Made by a program: the position numbers and the translations under genes. A stretch of DNA of 64,000 nucleotides from Pseudonocardiaceae bacterium YIM PH 21723 (GTDB taxonomy: Bacteria; Actinomycetota; Actinomycetes; Mycobacteriales; Pseudonocardiaceae): positions 95,833 to 159,832 of the forward strand of contig QZFT01000016.1 in NCBI GenBank assembly GCA_003600225.1, written 5' to 3'. Position 1 is the first letter of the stretch, and every line of letters begins with the position of its first letter. Shown here in pieces: positions 43,634 to 52,517 of the stretch. Under the pieces are notes generated by a model. It was not told the DNA's origin. It searched no databases and saw nothing but the letters and a program-made list of their open reading frames with translations.

Positions 43634-45460
43634 CTAGCGGGGCACGACCTTGTCGACCGTGCGCTTGCCGCCGACGACCGGCAGCTGGAAGCTGGTCCTG
43701 GCCAGATCCACCGAGATGCCGGCACCCGGCTTGGGGCGCAGGGTGAAGTCACGGTCGCTGGACAGCAGCACCAGGCCGATCCGGTGGCCCTTGGCGACCA
43801 CGTAGTCGTGTGGCTGCAACGGCACGGTGATCTGGTAGTACCAGCCGGACTCGATCGCGTCGGTGTGGTCCGCGCCGTGCCGGTTCTGCGGATCCGTCCA
43901 GCCGCGGGTGATGATCCGGTTGGTGCCGTCCGGGGCGCGGTCCACCAGCAGTGCGGTGACATTGGCCGCCGGACGGCTGAAGGACAGCGAGGCCGTGACC
44001 GACGGGGTGCCGCTCACCCGCAGCGAGTCGCTGAGCGCCGGGGTGAAGTAGGACAGCCGGTTACCCGACTTCGCCGCGTCGGCCAGCTGCTGTGCGGTCA
44101 GCGTGGCGTCGTCGGTCAGCGATTCCGTGGTGTCCCAGCCCCGGACGGGCGTGCGGTCCAGCGGCCCGGTGGTCTCGCCGCCCGGCTTGGGGAAGAACGA
44201 GACCGGTGCGGTACCGGGAGCAGGCCATTCGGCCTCGGTCACCCAGGACTTGTCCTCCCGTTGCACGGTGGACCGGGGCTCGCCCTCGACACCGTTCTGC
44301 TGACCGCACAGGTACCTCGTGAACCAGCGGTTCAGCTCGACCAGCCACGCGTCCCGGCGCAGGCCGATCGGGTCGGTGTGCCCGAACTGGTGCCACCAGA
44401 TCTTGTGCGGCGTGCCCTGCTTGCGCAGCGCGGCGTACCACTGGGCGGCCTGCTGGGTCTTCACGTTGCTGTCGTTCAGGCCGTGCACCACGAGCGTGGC
44501 CGCCTTGACCTTGCCGACGTCGTTCAGGTAGTTCCGGGAGTCCCAGAAGTCCGTGTAGTCGCCGGTGACCCGGTCCTGGTCCTTGGTGATCTTGTCGATC
44601 ACCGCGCGGCAGACCTGCCGGTCGGCCCGGGTGTGCACGTACTCGGCCAGGACATCCGCGTCCTCACCCTGGTAGCCGCCCGGGGCGACCACGGCGCCGT
44701 TGGCGCGGTAATAGTCGTACCAGTTGGAGATGGCCGCGATCGGGACGATCGCCTCCAGTCCCTTGACCCCGGTGCTGGCCACGGCGTTGGGCAGCGTGCC
44801 GTTGTAGGACACGCCGATCATGCCCACCTTGCCGGTGGTCCAGCCGGCCTGCACCGCGTTGCCCTGGGCGTCTTTGGCCGAGGCCCGGCCGTTCAGCCAG
44901 TCCACGATGGACCTGCCGCCGATGGTCTCGTTCTGCTCACCGGTGGTCGGGCAGCCCGTGGACGGCCCGGTGCCCAGCGAGTCGGCCTTCACGATGGCGA
45001 AACCGCGGGACAGCAGGTACTCGTCCTGGCTCTCCGCGGCCGCGCGGGCCTGCTGTTGCTGCTGGAGCGCGGCCGCCCGGCGCTCGTCCTTGCCCGGGTT
45101 CAGCCGCGAGTCACCCCACGTGGGCGGCTCGTACAGCTCGACGTCGACGTTGTGGTTCGCGACGTCGTTGCCACCGGCGTAGTACGGGCTGATCGTGTAG
45201 ACCACCGGCGACTTGAGCCCGTCCTGGGTGGCCTTCGGCCGGATGACCCTGGCGTGCACCAGGTCGTCCTTGCCGTCACCGTCGCTGTCCACCGGGGCGG
45301 TCACCCAGACCTCTTCCCGGATGACGTCGGCGGCGTTGAACACCGGCTGGGCCTGACCGTCCTTGAACACCTGAACCGGTGGCGCGGCATGCGCGGGCAC
45401 CGAGGTCAGGGTCGCCGCGACGATCGCGGTCAGCACGGCACTGCGGCGCAGGTACCGCAT
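43634..45460 (-). CDS. Secreted Xaa-Pro dipeptidyl-peptidase (S15), copy 1
   Basis: This 608-residue secreted serine peptidase of the S15/CocE alpha-beta hydrolase group releases X-Pro dipeptides from peptide N-termini. It has a Sec signal of about 25 residues (ending VPAHA), the nucleophile elbow GVSYNG (Ser218), acid in VVHGLNDSNV, and histidine in WHQFGHTDP, then a C-terminal jelly-roll domain. A glutamine/alanine-rich insertion (ALQQQQQARAAAESQ, 131-145) is absent from the paralog. It lies 22 bp downstream of copy 2 and is co-transcribed with it. Confidence 0.93.
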   Translation of the reverse strand: MRYLRRSAVLTAIVAATLTSVPAHAAPPVQVFKDGQAQPVFNAADVIREEVWVTAPVDSDGDGKDDLVHARVIRPKATQDGLKSPVVYTISPYYAGGNDVANHNVDVELYEPPTWGDSRLNPGKDERRAAALQQQQQARAAAESQDEYLLSRGFAIVKADSLGTGPSTGCPTTGEQNETIGGRSIVDWLNGRASAKDAQGNAVQAGWTTGKVGMIGVSYNGTLPNAVASTGVKGLEAIVPIAAISNWYDYYRANGAVVAPGGYQGEDADVLAEYVHTRADRQVCRAVIDKITKDQDRVTGDYTDFWDSRNYLNDVGKVKAATLVVHGLNDSNVKTQQAAQWYAALRKQGTPHKIWWHQFGHTDPIGLRRDAWLVELNRWFTRYLCGQQNGVEGEPRSTVQREDKSWVTEAEWPAPGTAPVSFFPKPGGETTGPLDRTPVRGWDTTESLTDDATLTAQQLADAAKSGNRLSYFTPALSDSLRVSGTPSVTASLSFSRPAANVTALLVDRAPDGTNRIITRGWTDPQNRHGADHTDAIESGWYYQITVPLQPHDYVVAKGHRIGLVLLSSDRDFTLRPKPGAGISVDLARTSFQLPVVGGKRTVDKVVPR

Positions 45461-45482
45461 CTCTCCCCCTCATGAAAAAGTC

Positions 45483-47297
45483 TCAGCTCTGTCCTAGGAG
45501 ACCCTTATAGGTACGGAGTGCCTGGTCAATAGCCCGTTTGCCGTCGACCACCGGCACTGTGAGACCGGTCTCGGCCAGATCGACCGAGATTTCGGTTCCC
45601 GGCTTCGGGTGCAGCGTGAACGCCCGGTCGCTGGACAGCAGCACCAGACCGATCCGGTGGCCGGGCGCGAAGACGTGGTCATGGGGCTGTAGTGGCACCG
45701 AGATCCGGTAGGACTCGCCCGGCACGATCGCCTCGGAGTGTTCGATACCGTTCCGGTTCCGCGGATCGGTCCAGCCCTTGGTGATCACCTTGGTCGACCC
45801 GTCCGGCGCCCGGTCGATCAACAGCGCGGTGACATTGGCGGCCGGTGTGCTGAACGCCAGCCGAGTGGCCAGCAGCGGCGCTCCGCTGAACCGGACGGCG
45901 CCGTCCAGCGGCGAGGTCAGATACGCCAGCCGATTCGGCGAAGCCGGCATGCCACTCAGCGTCAGCGAGAACTGAGTCGAGTCGTCGACCAGCGATTCCA
46001 CCCCGTTCCCCACAGGAGCCAGGCCGAGCCCTCCCGTGGCGGGGCCACCTGAGGTGGGGAACAAGGACACTGGCACGGCCGCCGGGTGCGGCCAGTCCGC
46101 TTCCGCACTGAGCGAGCCGTCCTCACGCTGCACGGTCGCCCTCGGCTCCAATTCCACGCCGTTCTGTTGTCCGCACAGGTAACGGGTGAACCAGCGGTTC
46201 AGCGCGGTCAGCCATTCACCGGGGTGCAGGAAGATCGGGTCGTCATGCTGCGCGCGGTGCCACCAGATCTTGTGCGGGGTGCCCTGGGCACGTAAGGCGG
46301 CGTACCACTGCGCCGCCTGCCCCGTCCGGACGTTCTGGTCGCCCAGCCCATGCGCGACCAGCACCGCCGCGTGTACCTTCCGCACGTCCCGCAGGTAGTT
46401 CCGCTGGTCCCAGAACCGGTTGTAGTCACCGGTGATCCGGTCCTGGTCCCGGGTGATCTCCTCGATCACCGGACGGCAGACCTCCCGATCGGCCCGGGTG
46501 TACACGACGTCGGCCAGTACATCCGCGTCCTCCCCCTGGTAGCCGCCCGGATTCACCACGGCGCCGCCGACCCGGTAGTAGTCGTACCAGCTGGAGATGG
46601 CCGCGATCGGGACGATCGCCTCCAGCCCTTCGACCCCCGTGCTCGCCACCGCGTTGGGCAGCGTGCCGTTGTAGGACACGCCGATCATGCCCACCTTGCC
46701 GGTCGTCCAGCCGGCCTGCACCGCGTTGCCCTGCGCATCCTTGGCCGAGGCCCGGCCGTTCAGCCAGTCCACCACCGACTTCCCACCGATGGTCTCGTTG
46801 GACGCACCCGTGGTCGGGCAACCGGTCGACGGCCCGGAACCGAGTGAATCGGCACGGACCACGGCGAATCCCCGGGCCAGGAAGTACTCATCCTGGCTGG
46901 GCGCGGTCGGCACATCCAGCCGTCGGCCCCGCACCGTCCGGTCAGTGGCCGCCAGAGCGCCCGGTTGGTACAGCTCCACGTTCACGTCATGCCGGTTCGC
47001 CCGGTTCGTGCCCGCGTTGTACGGACTGATCGTGTAGACGACCGGCGCCTTCAATCCCTGCTCGGTGGCTCTCGGCCGCGTGACGACGGCGTGCACCAGG
47101 TCGTCGTGACCGTCCCGGTCACTGTCCACCGGAGCGGTGACCCAGACCTCTTCGCGAATGACGTCAGCGGCATCGAAGACCGGCTGCGCCTGGCCGCCGG
47201 CGAACACCTGGACCGGCGGCGTCGCGTGAGCGGGCACCGCGGTCAGGGTCACCGCAATGATCGCGGTCAACACAGCGCTACGGCTCAGATACCGCAT
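45483..47297 (-). CDS. Secreted Xaa-Pro dipeptidyl-peptidase (S15), copy 2
   Basis: This 604-residue paralog is the first gene of the pair. It has the signal peptide MRYLSRSAVLTAIIAVTLTA, the nucleophile motif GVSYNG, the acid motif AHGLGDQNV and the histidine motif WWHRAQHDDP, so the catalytic triad is intact. Divergence from copy 1 is concentrated in the C-terminal beta-sandwich and in the loop that bears the Gln-rich insert of copy 1. The ATG at 47297 is preceded by GGGAG. The products would work with the M7 and M28 enzymes in extracellular peptide use. Confidence 0.92.
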   Translation of the reverse strand: MRYLSRSAVLTAIIAVTLTAVPAHATPPVQVFAGGQAQPVFDAADVIREEVWVTAPVDSDRDGHDDLVHAVVTRPRATEQGLKAPVVYTISPYNAGTNRANRHDVNVELYQPGALAATDRTVRGRRLDVPTAPSQDEYFLARGFAVVRADSLGSGPSTGCPTTGASNETIGGKSVVDWLNGRASAKDAQGNAVQAGWTTGKVGMIGVSYNGTLPNAVASTGVEGLEAIVPIAAISSWYDYYRVGGAVVNPGGYQGEDADVLADVVYTRADREVCRPVIEEITRDQDRITGDYNRFWDQRNYLRDVRKVHAAVLVAHGLGDQNVRTGQAAQWYAALRAQGTPHKIWWHRAQHDDPIFLHPGEWLTALNRWFTRYLCGQQNGVELEPRATVQREDGSLSAEADWPHPAAVPVSLFPTSGGPATGGLGLAPVGNGVESLVDDSTQFSLTLSGMPASPNRLAYLTSPLDGAVRFSGAPLLATRLAFSTPAANVTALLIDRAPDGSTKVITKGWTDPRNRNGIEHSEAIVPGESYRISVPLQPHDHVFAPGHRIGLVLLSSDRAFTLHPKPGTEISVDLAETGLTVPVVDGKRAIDQALRTYKGLLGQS

Positions 47298-47478
47298 GAA
47301 CACTCCCGAATTGACGAAAATGTTTCGTTTGTATATCCGATAGAGAGTCATAGCCTTGGGTAGCTGGGGCAATAGCGAGCTCGTCACATCGCCGGTTTCT
47401 CACCGACAGCACAGCCCCATTGACTTAGCGCCATCGGCGGGGAAGATGAGCTGCACCGCAGGTCATTGGAGTCGAGGA

Positions 47479-48015
47479 ATGCAGCCGACGCTCTACCGCA
47501 TCGACCAGCCGGGAGCGGGCCAGCTGAGTTTCATGGCCGCCCCGGAGGGTGGCGCGCAGCTACCGGAGCAGCTGCGGGCCCTGTCGGCGCTGGGCGTGCA
47601 CGTGCTGGTCTCCTCGTTATCGATCCGGGAACGCACGGAGCGGGAACTGGAGAGCGAGGAGCTGCGCGCACACCGGCTCGGCATCCTGTGGGTCAGCCTG
47701 CCGGTTCCGGTCGAGGGCACGCCGGCCATCTCCGCCGCCCGGCCCATCCTGCGCAGGCTGGCCGAGCACCTGCGCGACGGCCGGAACATCGTGATCCACT
47801 GCTCCGACGCGGGTGGCCGCGCGCCCATGCTGGCCACCGCACTGCTGGCACTGGGCGGCGTGGAGCCGACCGACGCCTGGCAGCGGGTGGCCGCGGCACG
47901 GGGCGAGCGGGTACCGGACAACGAGGACCAGTTCCGCTGGGTCTACGGCCTCGGCGGGCCGCAGGTGGATCTGACTCAGCCCGAAGGCGCCGGGAAGCTC
48001 ACCGGGCTGCGGTGA
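47479..48015 (+). CDS. Protein-tyrosine/dual-specificity phosphatase-like protein
   Basis: This 178-residue protein has the cysteine-phosphatase loop HCSDAGGRAP (CX5R, Cys near residue 117) and an N-terminal DSP-like fold (LRALSALGVHVLVSSLS). It would hydrolyse phosphotyrosine or a phospho-metabolite through a cysteinyl-phosphate intermediate. The general acid position is not obvious. The ATG at 47479 directly follows GAGGA. The 3' end overlaps the convergent M28 peptidase gene by 40 bp. Confidence 0.82.
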   Translation: MQPTLYRIDQPGAGQLSFMAAPEGGAQLPEQLRALSALGVHVLVSSLSIRERTERELESEELRAHRLGILWVSLPVPVEGTPAISAARPILRRLAEHLRDGRNIVIHCSDAGGRAPMLATALLALGGVEPTDAWQRVAAARGERVPDNEDQFRWVYGLGGPQVDLTQPEGAGKLTGLR

Positions 48016-49331
48016 CCGTCCCGGTCGACGGCCCGTACCCCGAAGAACACATCGTCCTTGGACAGCGCGAACGTGGCGGTGGTGACGTCGCCGACGCGGT
48101 GCACCTCGGTCCAGTCGTTGTCCGTGGTCTCCCGCACCACCACCTCGTAGCCGGCCAGGTCCGGCTCGGTGCCCCGGTCCCAGACGATCGTGGTGTCCTG
48201 AGCGAGGGTCTTGGTGACCAGCTTCGCCCCGACGGGCGCCGCCGGTGCCTGCGCGAGTGACCACAGGGTGGACAGGTTCACCTTGGCCACCTTGGCCATG
48301 TAGCCGAAGTCGCAGAACTCGATCAGGTCGCCGTACTGGACGCCGTTCTCCACCCGCACGTCCTGGTGCTGGTGCGCGTAGTTCTCGGCGGCCTCGGTGA
48401 ACCGCAACGCCGGCCAGCCGAGTTCCAGGAACGGGATGTGGTCGCCGCCGCGCAGGTAGCGGTCCCGGCGGTGTACGACCCGCACGTCCATGCCCGCGGC
48501 GACGTCCTTGGTGAACCGGCCGAGCTGCCGGGACGTGGAGTCGTTCTCCCCGCCGACCTTCTGCCGGATGGCGGCCTGCGCCGGGGTCTCCGCGGTGGGC
48601 ACGCCCTCGGCGAACAGCCGCACGGTGTTCGGGTGCTTCGTGCCGTCGTGCGCGGTCGAGCTGCCGACGATGTCGTTGGTGAACATGCCGTGCACGGTCT
48701 TCCCGGCGGCCTTGAGCTGCTGCGCGAGGTGCCGGGCGCCGTACAGGTTCTGCTCCTCCCCCGCGACGGCGGCGAAGATGATCGTGGCCTCACTGTCGTG
48801 CCGGGCCAGCACCCTGGCCGCTTCCAGGACCACCGCGACACCCGAGGCGTCGTCATCGGCACCGGGCGCGTCGGAGGTGAAGTCGAGGGGATTGGAGCAC
48901 CGGGAGTCGTAGTGGCCGCTGACCACGTAGACACGCTGGGGGTCGCCGGTGCCACGCAGGGTGCCCAGCACGTTGGTGATGGTGGTCGGGACGGGTATCC
49001 GGTCGCCGTCCGGCTGCTGCACATAGGACTGCAGCTCGGCGGTGAACCGGCCATCGGAGGTCGCGGCGATCGCGCCGAACTCGGCCAGCAGCCAGTCCCG
49101 GGCGGCGCCGATGCCACGCTTCGGGTCGTTCTGCGCGGACAGGGTATGCCGGGTGCCGAAGGAGACGAGGGTTCGCACGGTGTGCTCGATGCGGCGCTCA
49201 TCGATCTGCGACAACAGGTCGCGCAGCTCGCGGCTCGGGGCTTGGCCGGCCGCTGCCGCCATGGCCCCCGGGTGGAGGGCCGCCGCCGTGCCGAGCACGG
49301 AGGCGGCCAGGAAAGACCTACGGTTCGTCAC
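47976..49331 (-). CDS. Exported M28-family zinc aminopeptidase with fibronectin-like C-terminus
   Basis: This 451-residue protein begins with a Tat-like signal (MTNRRSFLAASVLGTAAAL). The peptidase domain has the M28 co-catalytic zinc ligands: VSGHYDSR, APGADDDASG, AVAGEEQNLYG and the late GGDHIPF. The C-terminal 90 residues (KLVTKTLAQDTTIVWDRGTE onward) resemble a fibronectin type III domain. It would remove N-terminal amino acids from extracellular peptides. It starts at a GTG. A short repeat lies just upstream. Confidence 0.92.
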   Translation of the reverse strand: MTNRRSFLAASVLGTAAALHPGAMAAAAGQAPSRELRDLLSQIDERRIEHTVRTLVSFGTRHTLSAQNDPKRGIGAARDWLLAEFGAIAATSDGRFTAELQSYVQQPDGDRIPVPTTITNVLGTLRGTGDPQRVYVVSGHYDSRCSNPLDFTSDAPGADDDASGVAVVLEAARVLARHDSEATIIFAAVAGEEQNLYGARHLAQQLKAAGKTVHGMFTNDIVGSSTAHDGTKHPNTVRLFAEGVPTAETPAQAAIRQKVGGENDSTSRQLGRFTKDVAAGMDVRVVHRRDRYLRGGDHIPFLELGWPALRFTEAAENYAHQHQDVRVENGVQYGDLIEFCDFGYMAKVAKVNLSTLWSLAQAPAAPVGAKLVTKTLAQDTTIVWDRGTEPDLAGYEVVVRETTDNDWTEVHRVGDVTTATFALSKDDVFFGVRAVDRDGHRSPVSFPAPSG

Positions 49332-49441
49332 TCACACGTGTGTACGCGGTGTCCGGCCCGTTGACCAGACCTACTGATCCGGTTCGTCACTGCAGCCCCA
49401 ACTCCTGGGTACGCGGTGCACGGCCCGTTGACCAGACCTAC
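49321..49441. repeat. Imperfect direct repeat between CBS and M28 genes
   Basis: A 33-nt unit (49342-49374) recurs at 49409-49441 with two mismatches, and the 12-nt start region of the peptidase gene (49321-49332) recurs at 49380-49391. The second copy of the unit includes the CBS gene stop codon. This looks like a local duplication of the intergenic segment. Confidence 0.65.
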
Positions 49442-49869
49442 GAGCCCTGGGCGATGTAGTCGGCGAGGTGTCTGCTGTCCTGTTCCAGCTGGTTGATCCG
49501 GTTCTTGACCACGTCCCCGATGCTGACGATTCCGCGTAGCAGCCCGTCGGCCACCACCGGGATGTGCCGCACCCGGCGCTCGGTCATCACGTCCATCACC
49601 CGGTCCACCGTGTCCTGCGGCGAGCAGGTGACGACGGCGGTGGTCATGATCCGGGAAACCGGTCCGGTCAGCAGCGCCGGACCGTGCTCGTGCAGTGAGC
49701 GCACCACGTCCCGCTCCGACACGATGCCGACGACGCCCTGTGGGTCGGTGACGACCATGGCTCCGATGTTGTTCAGCGCCAGGAGGGCGAGGAGTTCGCT
49801 CACGGTGGTTCTCGGTTCGACGGTCGCCACCATGGTGCCCTTGGTCCGCAACACATCAGCAATCCGCAT
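49438..49869 (-). CDS. Two-CBS-domain protein
   Basis: This 143-residue protein consists almost entirely of a tandem pair of CBS domains (first around 8-63 with GIVSERDVVRSL; second around 75-130 with MDVMTERRVRHIPVV and GIVSIGDVVK). Stand-alone CBS pairs bind adenine nucleotides and act as regulators of other proteins. The ATG at 49869 follows AAAGGGCC. The partner is unknown. Confidence 0.9.
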   Translation of the reverse strand: MRIADVLRTKGTMVATVEPRTTVSELLALLALNNIGAMVVTDPQGVVGIVSERDVVRSLHEHGPALLTGPVSRIMTTAVVTCSPQDTVDRVMDVMTERRVRHIPVVADGLLRGIVSIGDVVKNRINQLEQDSRHLADYIAQGS

Positions 49870-50048
49870 AGTCGGCCCTTTCCACTCGGTATTAAAAAGT
49901 GATCCAGGTCTCACCAGAGATTAACCGCTGAACCCGAATCAGGAAACACCTCACGGAAAGCTCGCGCCGACGGGCGAACTCGCTCACCTGGTCAGCGGAA
50001 ATAACACGGAACTCACCCACGACTCACATTAATGATCGATCAATGGGA

Positions 50049-50082
50049 CCGGGGCCGGTCCACACGCGTGGACCGGCCCCGG
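50049..50082 (-). terminator. Perfect 15-bp GC-rich hairpin
   Basis: The arms 50049-50063 and 50068-50082 pair perfectly with an ACGC tetraloop. It lies 11 bp beyond the stop of the leftward small basic protein gene. Confidence 0.8.
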
Positions 50083-50093
50083 CTTCCCCTCGG

Positions 50094-50267
50094 TCAGCCC
50101 CGCTTGCGGGTGGTGAAGTTCCGATGACCATGCGTGTTCAGCTGCGTGCCGCGGATAACCCCGTGCCCCTGCGGTGGCGTGGACCGCTTGGCGGACCGGC
50201 GCTCCCGCCTGCTCAGCGGAACCTCCGGCTCATTGCCGGATTCGGACGAAGAAAGTGGCGGTGTCAT
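50094..50267 (-). CDS. Small basic hypothetical protein
   Basis: This 57-residue protein has a polar N-terminus (MTPPLSSSESGNEPEV) and a very basic C-terminus (SRRERRSAKR...HGHRNFTTRKRG). The ATG at 50267 is preceded by GGGAGG at good spacing, and a strong hairpin follows the stop, so it appears to be a real gene. Similar short Arg/His-rich proteins with this C-terminal pattern occur in actinomycetes without known function; RNA or ribosome association is only a guess. The remaining gap to 50485 shows no gene. Confidence 0.55.
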   Translation of the reverse strand: MTPPLSSSESGNEPEVPLSRRERRSAKRSTPPQGHGVIRGTQLNTHGHRNFTTRKRG

Positions 50268-50485
50268 ATGCGACCTCCCGAATACATACGGGTGCGAATA
50301 GCAAAGGGAGCCGCGGGAGAAAGATCGAAAGGGAAATGATCGATGGCCCGCGGTATGCCGGATGCGCGACACCAGAACGATCAATGGCATCGGCGCGCTA
50401 CACGGCCGGACGGCGCTACTTGCGGCGCGGACTCATCAGTTACCCATGGCAGGAACCGTACAAGGCAGCCCGTGGCGGGCGCATC

Positions 50486-51124
50486 CTATTTATCGGCGGC
50501 GATCGCCTCGAGGTCGGCCGGAGTGCCGGACATGATCAGCCTGGCGTGCTCGGTGACGAGCTCCACCGGCCAGTTCCACCAGGCGGCGGCCAGCAATCGC
50601 CGCACGTCCTCCGGCTCGTAACGCATCCGGATCACCGTCGCCGGATTGCCGCCGACGATGGCGTACGGCGGCACATCGGAGACCACCACGGAGCCGGCCG
50701 CGATGATCGCGCCGTCGCCGATGGTGACCCCGGGCATGATCAGCGACTGGTAGCCGAACCAGACGTCGTTGCCCACCACGGTGTCCCCGCGGCTGGCCAC
50801 GTTCATCACCAGGTCCAGGGTCTCATCGCGCCAGCTGCCGCCGAAGATGGCGAACGGGAACGTGGACGGCCCGACCATCGGATGCATGGCGCCGCTCATG
50901 ATGAACCGGGTGCCCTCGGCGATGGCGCAGTAACGGCCGATGACCAGCTTCTCCGGGCCGTACCCGTAGAGCACGTTCCGCTGTTCGAAGGCGGCCGGCT
51001 CCACCGGGTCGTCGTAGTAGGTGTACTCCCCCACCACGATCTTGTCCGAGCTGATCAGCGGCCGGAGGAAGACCACCCGATCCACGCCCGGCATCGGATG
51101 TGTCTGCGTGGGATCGGGTATCAC
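50486..51124 (-). CDS. Vat/CatB-family xenobiotic O-acetyltransferase
   Basis: This 212-residue left-handed beta-helix acetyltransferase is closely patterned on streptogramin A acetyltransferases (Vat) and CatB chloramphenicol acetyltransferases. It has VGEYTYYDDP at the N-terminus, the catalytic His in MSGAMHPMVGPSTFPF, hexapeptide repeats through GNDVWFG and MPGVTIGDGAIIAAGSVV, and the family C-terminus WWNWPVELV. It would acetylate a hydroxyl of an antibiotic with acetyl-CoA. The GTG at 51124 gives normal length. Chromosomal members often show little resistance, so the real substrate is open. Confidence 0.88.
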   Translation of the reverse strand: MIPDPTQTHPMPGVDRVVFLRPLISSDKIVVGEYTYYDDPVEPAAFEQRNVLYGYGPEKLVIGRYCAIAEGTRFIMSGAMHPMVGPSTFPFAIFGGSWRDETLDLVMNVASRGDTVVGNDVWFGYQSLIMPGVTIGDGAIIAAGSVVVSDVPPYAIVGGNPATVIRMRYEPEDVRRLLAAAWWNWPVELVTEHARLIMSGTPADLEAIAADK

Positions 51125-51135
51125 GAGAGACGATC

Positions 51136-51735
51136 TTACCGGCGGTCCAGGCGCTGTCGATGGAATTCCTGGTAGTCGGTGATCCGGCGGAGCACCAGCA
51201 CCAGCAGGATCAGCATGCCGACCAGCGCGGTCTGCACGATGCCGAAGTACACCGGGTCGCTGAGCTCCCAGCGCCACAGGTAGCGGGTGAGCAGCGGATT
51301 GAGGCCGAGGATGAGCACCTCGAAGACCAGGTAGCTGAGGAACCAGACCTCGACCGGGCCGAACCGCAGCGGCCTCGAGTCCGGACCGCCCGCCTTCCAG
51401 ATGTCCTTCAACGCCATGTACGGCACCACCGGACCGATCAACGGCACGAACCAGCCGACGACCAGCATCCGCTGGCCGATCCGGTGCCGCCGGGGCGAGA
51501 TCGTCTCGGCGTTGGCCTTCGCCGTCTGCACCCAGGCCAGGAGGCTGAACAGACAGCCACCCAGCACCAGCAGGCAGCCGACCGGGATGATCGCCCGGAC
51601 CAGCGAGGGCGGCCAGTGGGCGAGCGCGCCGACGAGGGTGACGGCGGTGAGCAGCAGGGCCACGGCGAGCATCAGCTCGACGTTCTGCGTCTGGCTTCGT
51701 GGCGATCGGATGAGGGACAAGGCAGCAGAGCTCAT
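51136..51735 (-). CDS. DUF4328 family membrane protein, copy 1
   Basis: This 199-residue protein has four predicted helices (VELMLAVALLLTAVTLVGAL, LVRAIIPVGCLLVLGGCLF, the WFVPLIGPVVPYMALKDIW segment and the C-terminal helix) and the DUF4328 signature GWFVPLIGPVVPYMALKDIW, split by charged loops. The function is unknown. Its stop lies 11 bp before the start of the Vat-like gene on the same strand, so they are probably co-transcribed. Confidence 0.83.
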   Translation of the reverse strand: MSSAALSLIRSPRSQTQNVELMLAVALLLTAVTLVGALAHWPPSLVRAIIPVGCLLVLGGCLFSLLAWVQTAKANAETISPRRHRIGQRMLVVGWFVPLIGPVVPYMALKDIWKAGGPDSRPLRFGPVEVWFLSYLVFEVLILGLNPLLTRYLWRWELSDPVYFGIVQTALVGMLILLVLVLRRITDYQEFHRQRLDRR

Positions 51736-51787
51736 ACGGGAATCCCCAGTTCAGCCGGGCACCAACTCTCAGAGCTTGCCACCGCAA

Positions 51788-51834
51788 CGATCTTTCGGTA
51801 ACCCGATCCAGCTGATCGGGTTACCGAAAGATCG
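51788..51834 (-). terminator. Perfect 21-bp hairpin between the DUF4328 genes
   Basis: The arms 51788-51808 and 51814-51834 are perfectly complementary with a 5-nt loop, starting 3 bp after the leftward stop of DUF4328 copy 2. It is one of the longest hairpins in the window. Confidence 0.85.
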
Positions 51835-51836
51835 CC

Positions 51837-52421
51837 CTACCGTGCGGCCTGCCAGGCCTCCTGGGCCCGCGAGATCCGGACCACGACCGGGATCAACGCC
51901 GCGACGTGGACGAACGCGGCGGCGGCCAGCAGCAGCCAGATGTTCAGCTGCGGAACGAACGGCGCCTTCAGTACGACGACCGCCACGAACATCGTCACCT
52001 CCACCAGCCACCACAGCTCGACCAGGGTGAACCGCCGGGCGGGCGACTCCGGGAGGCTGGCCCGCCAGAGGTCCCGGAGCACCAGATAGGGCAGGACCAG
52101 GTTCACGATCGGGATGAACCAGGAGACGACCATCAGGCCGCGACCGACGCGGTGCGGCCGGTCCGACATCAGTTCCGCGTTGGTCCGCGCGTCCGTCAGC
52201 CAGTCGATCCAGCGCATCATCCCCGCCAGCAGCAGCAACGCCCCCACGATGCTGCCTGCCGAGGCCAGCAGGCCGAGCCGGCCGGTGATACCGGATTCGA
52301 ACAACAGCGCCGGTGAGGCGAGCAGCAGCGGCCCCACGACCATCAGCGTCGCCAGGATGCGGACATGCCGGGTGAGCGGGCGGAAAACCGGCACAGCCGA
52401 GGAAAACGGATAACTCGTCAC
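51837..52421 (-). CDS. DUF4328 family membrane protein, copy 2
   Basis: This protein of about 194 residues has the same topology as copy 1 and the signature SWFIPIVNLVLPYLVLRDLW; the flanking RAxxSxxRxW-type loop (HRVGRGLMVVSW) matches copy 1's HRIGQRMLVVGW. The two are diverged paralogs. The GTG at 52421 is preferred to an upstream ATG at 52463 because the added residues have no family similarity. A 21-bp terminator separates it from copy 1. Confidence 0.82.
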   Translation of the reverse strand: MTSYPFSSAVPVFRPLTRHVRILATLMVVGPLLLASPALLFESGITGRLGLLASAGSIVGALLLLAGMMRWIDWLTDARTNAELMSDRPHRVGRGLMVVSWFIPIVNLVLPYLVLRDLWRASLPESPARRFTLVELWWLVEVTMFVAVVVLKAPFVPQLNIWLLLAAAAFVHVAALIPVVVRISRAQEAWQAAR

Positions 52422-52517
52422 GAGCAAACCCCCAGTTCGCGTTGCGACCGAAGGTAGCGACAACGAGACCGCCCGGGGGCCCGATCACCGGATCGAGCTA
52501 CCGGGCGGTCATCCGGT

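Noticed and set aside
43784..45475. 563-codon frame antisense to dipeptidyl-peptidase copy 1
   Set aside because: Same shadow effect; it has no recognisable motifs, while the sense gene has an intact catalytic triad.
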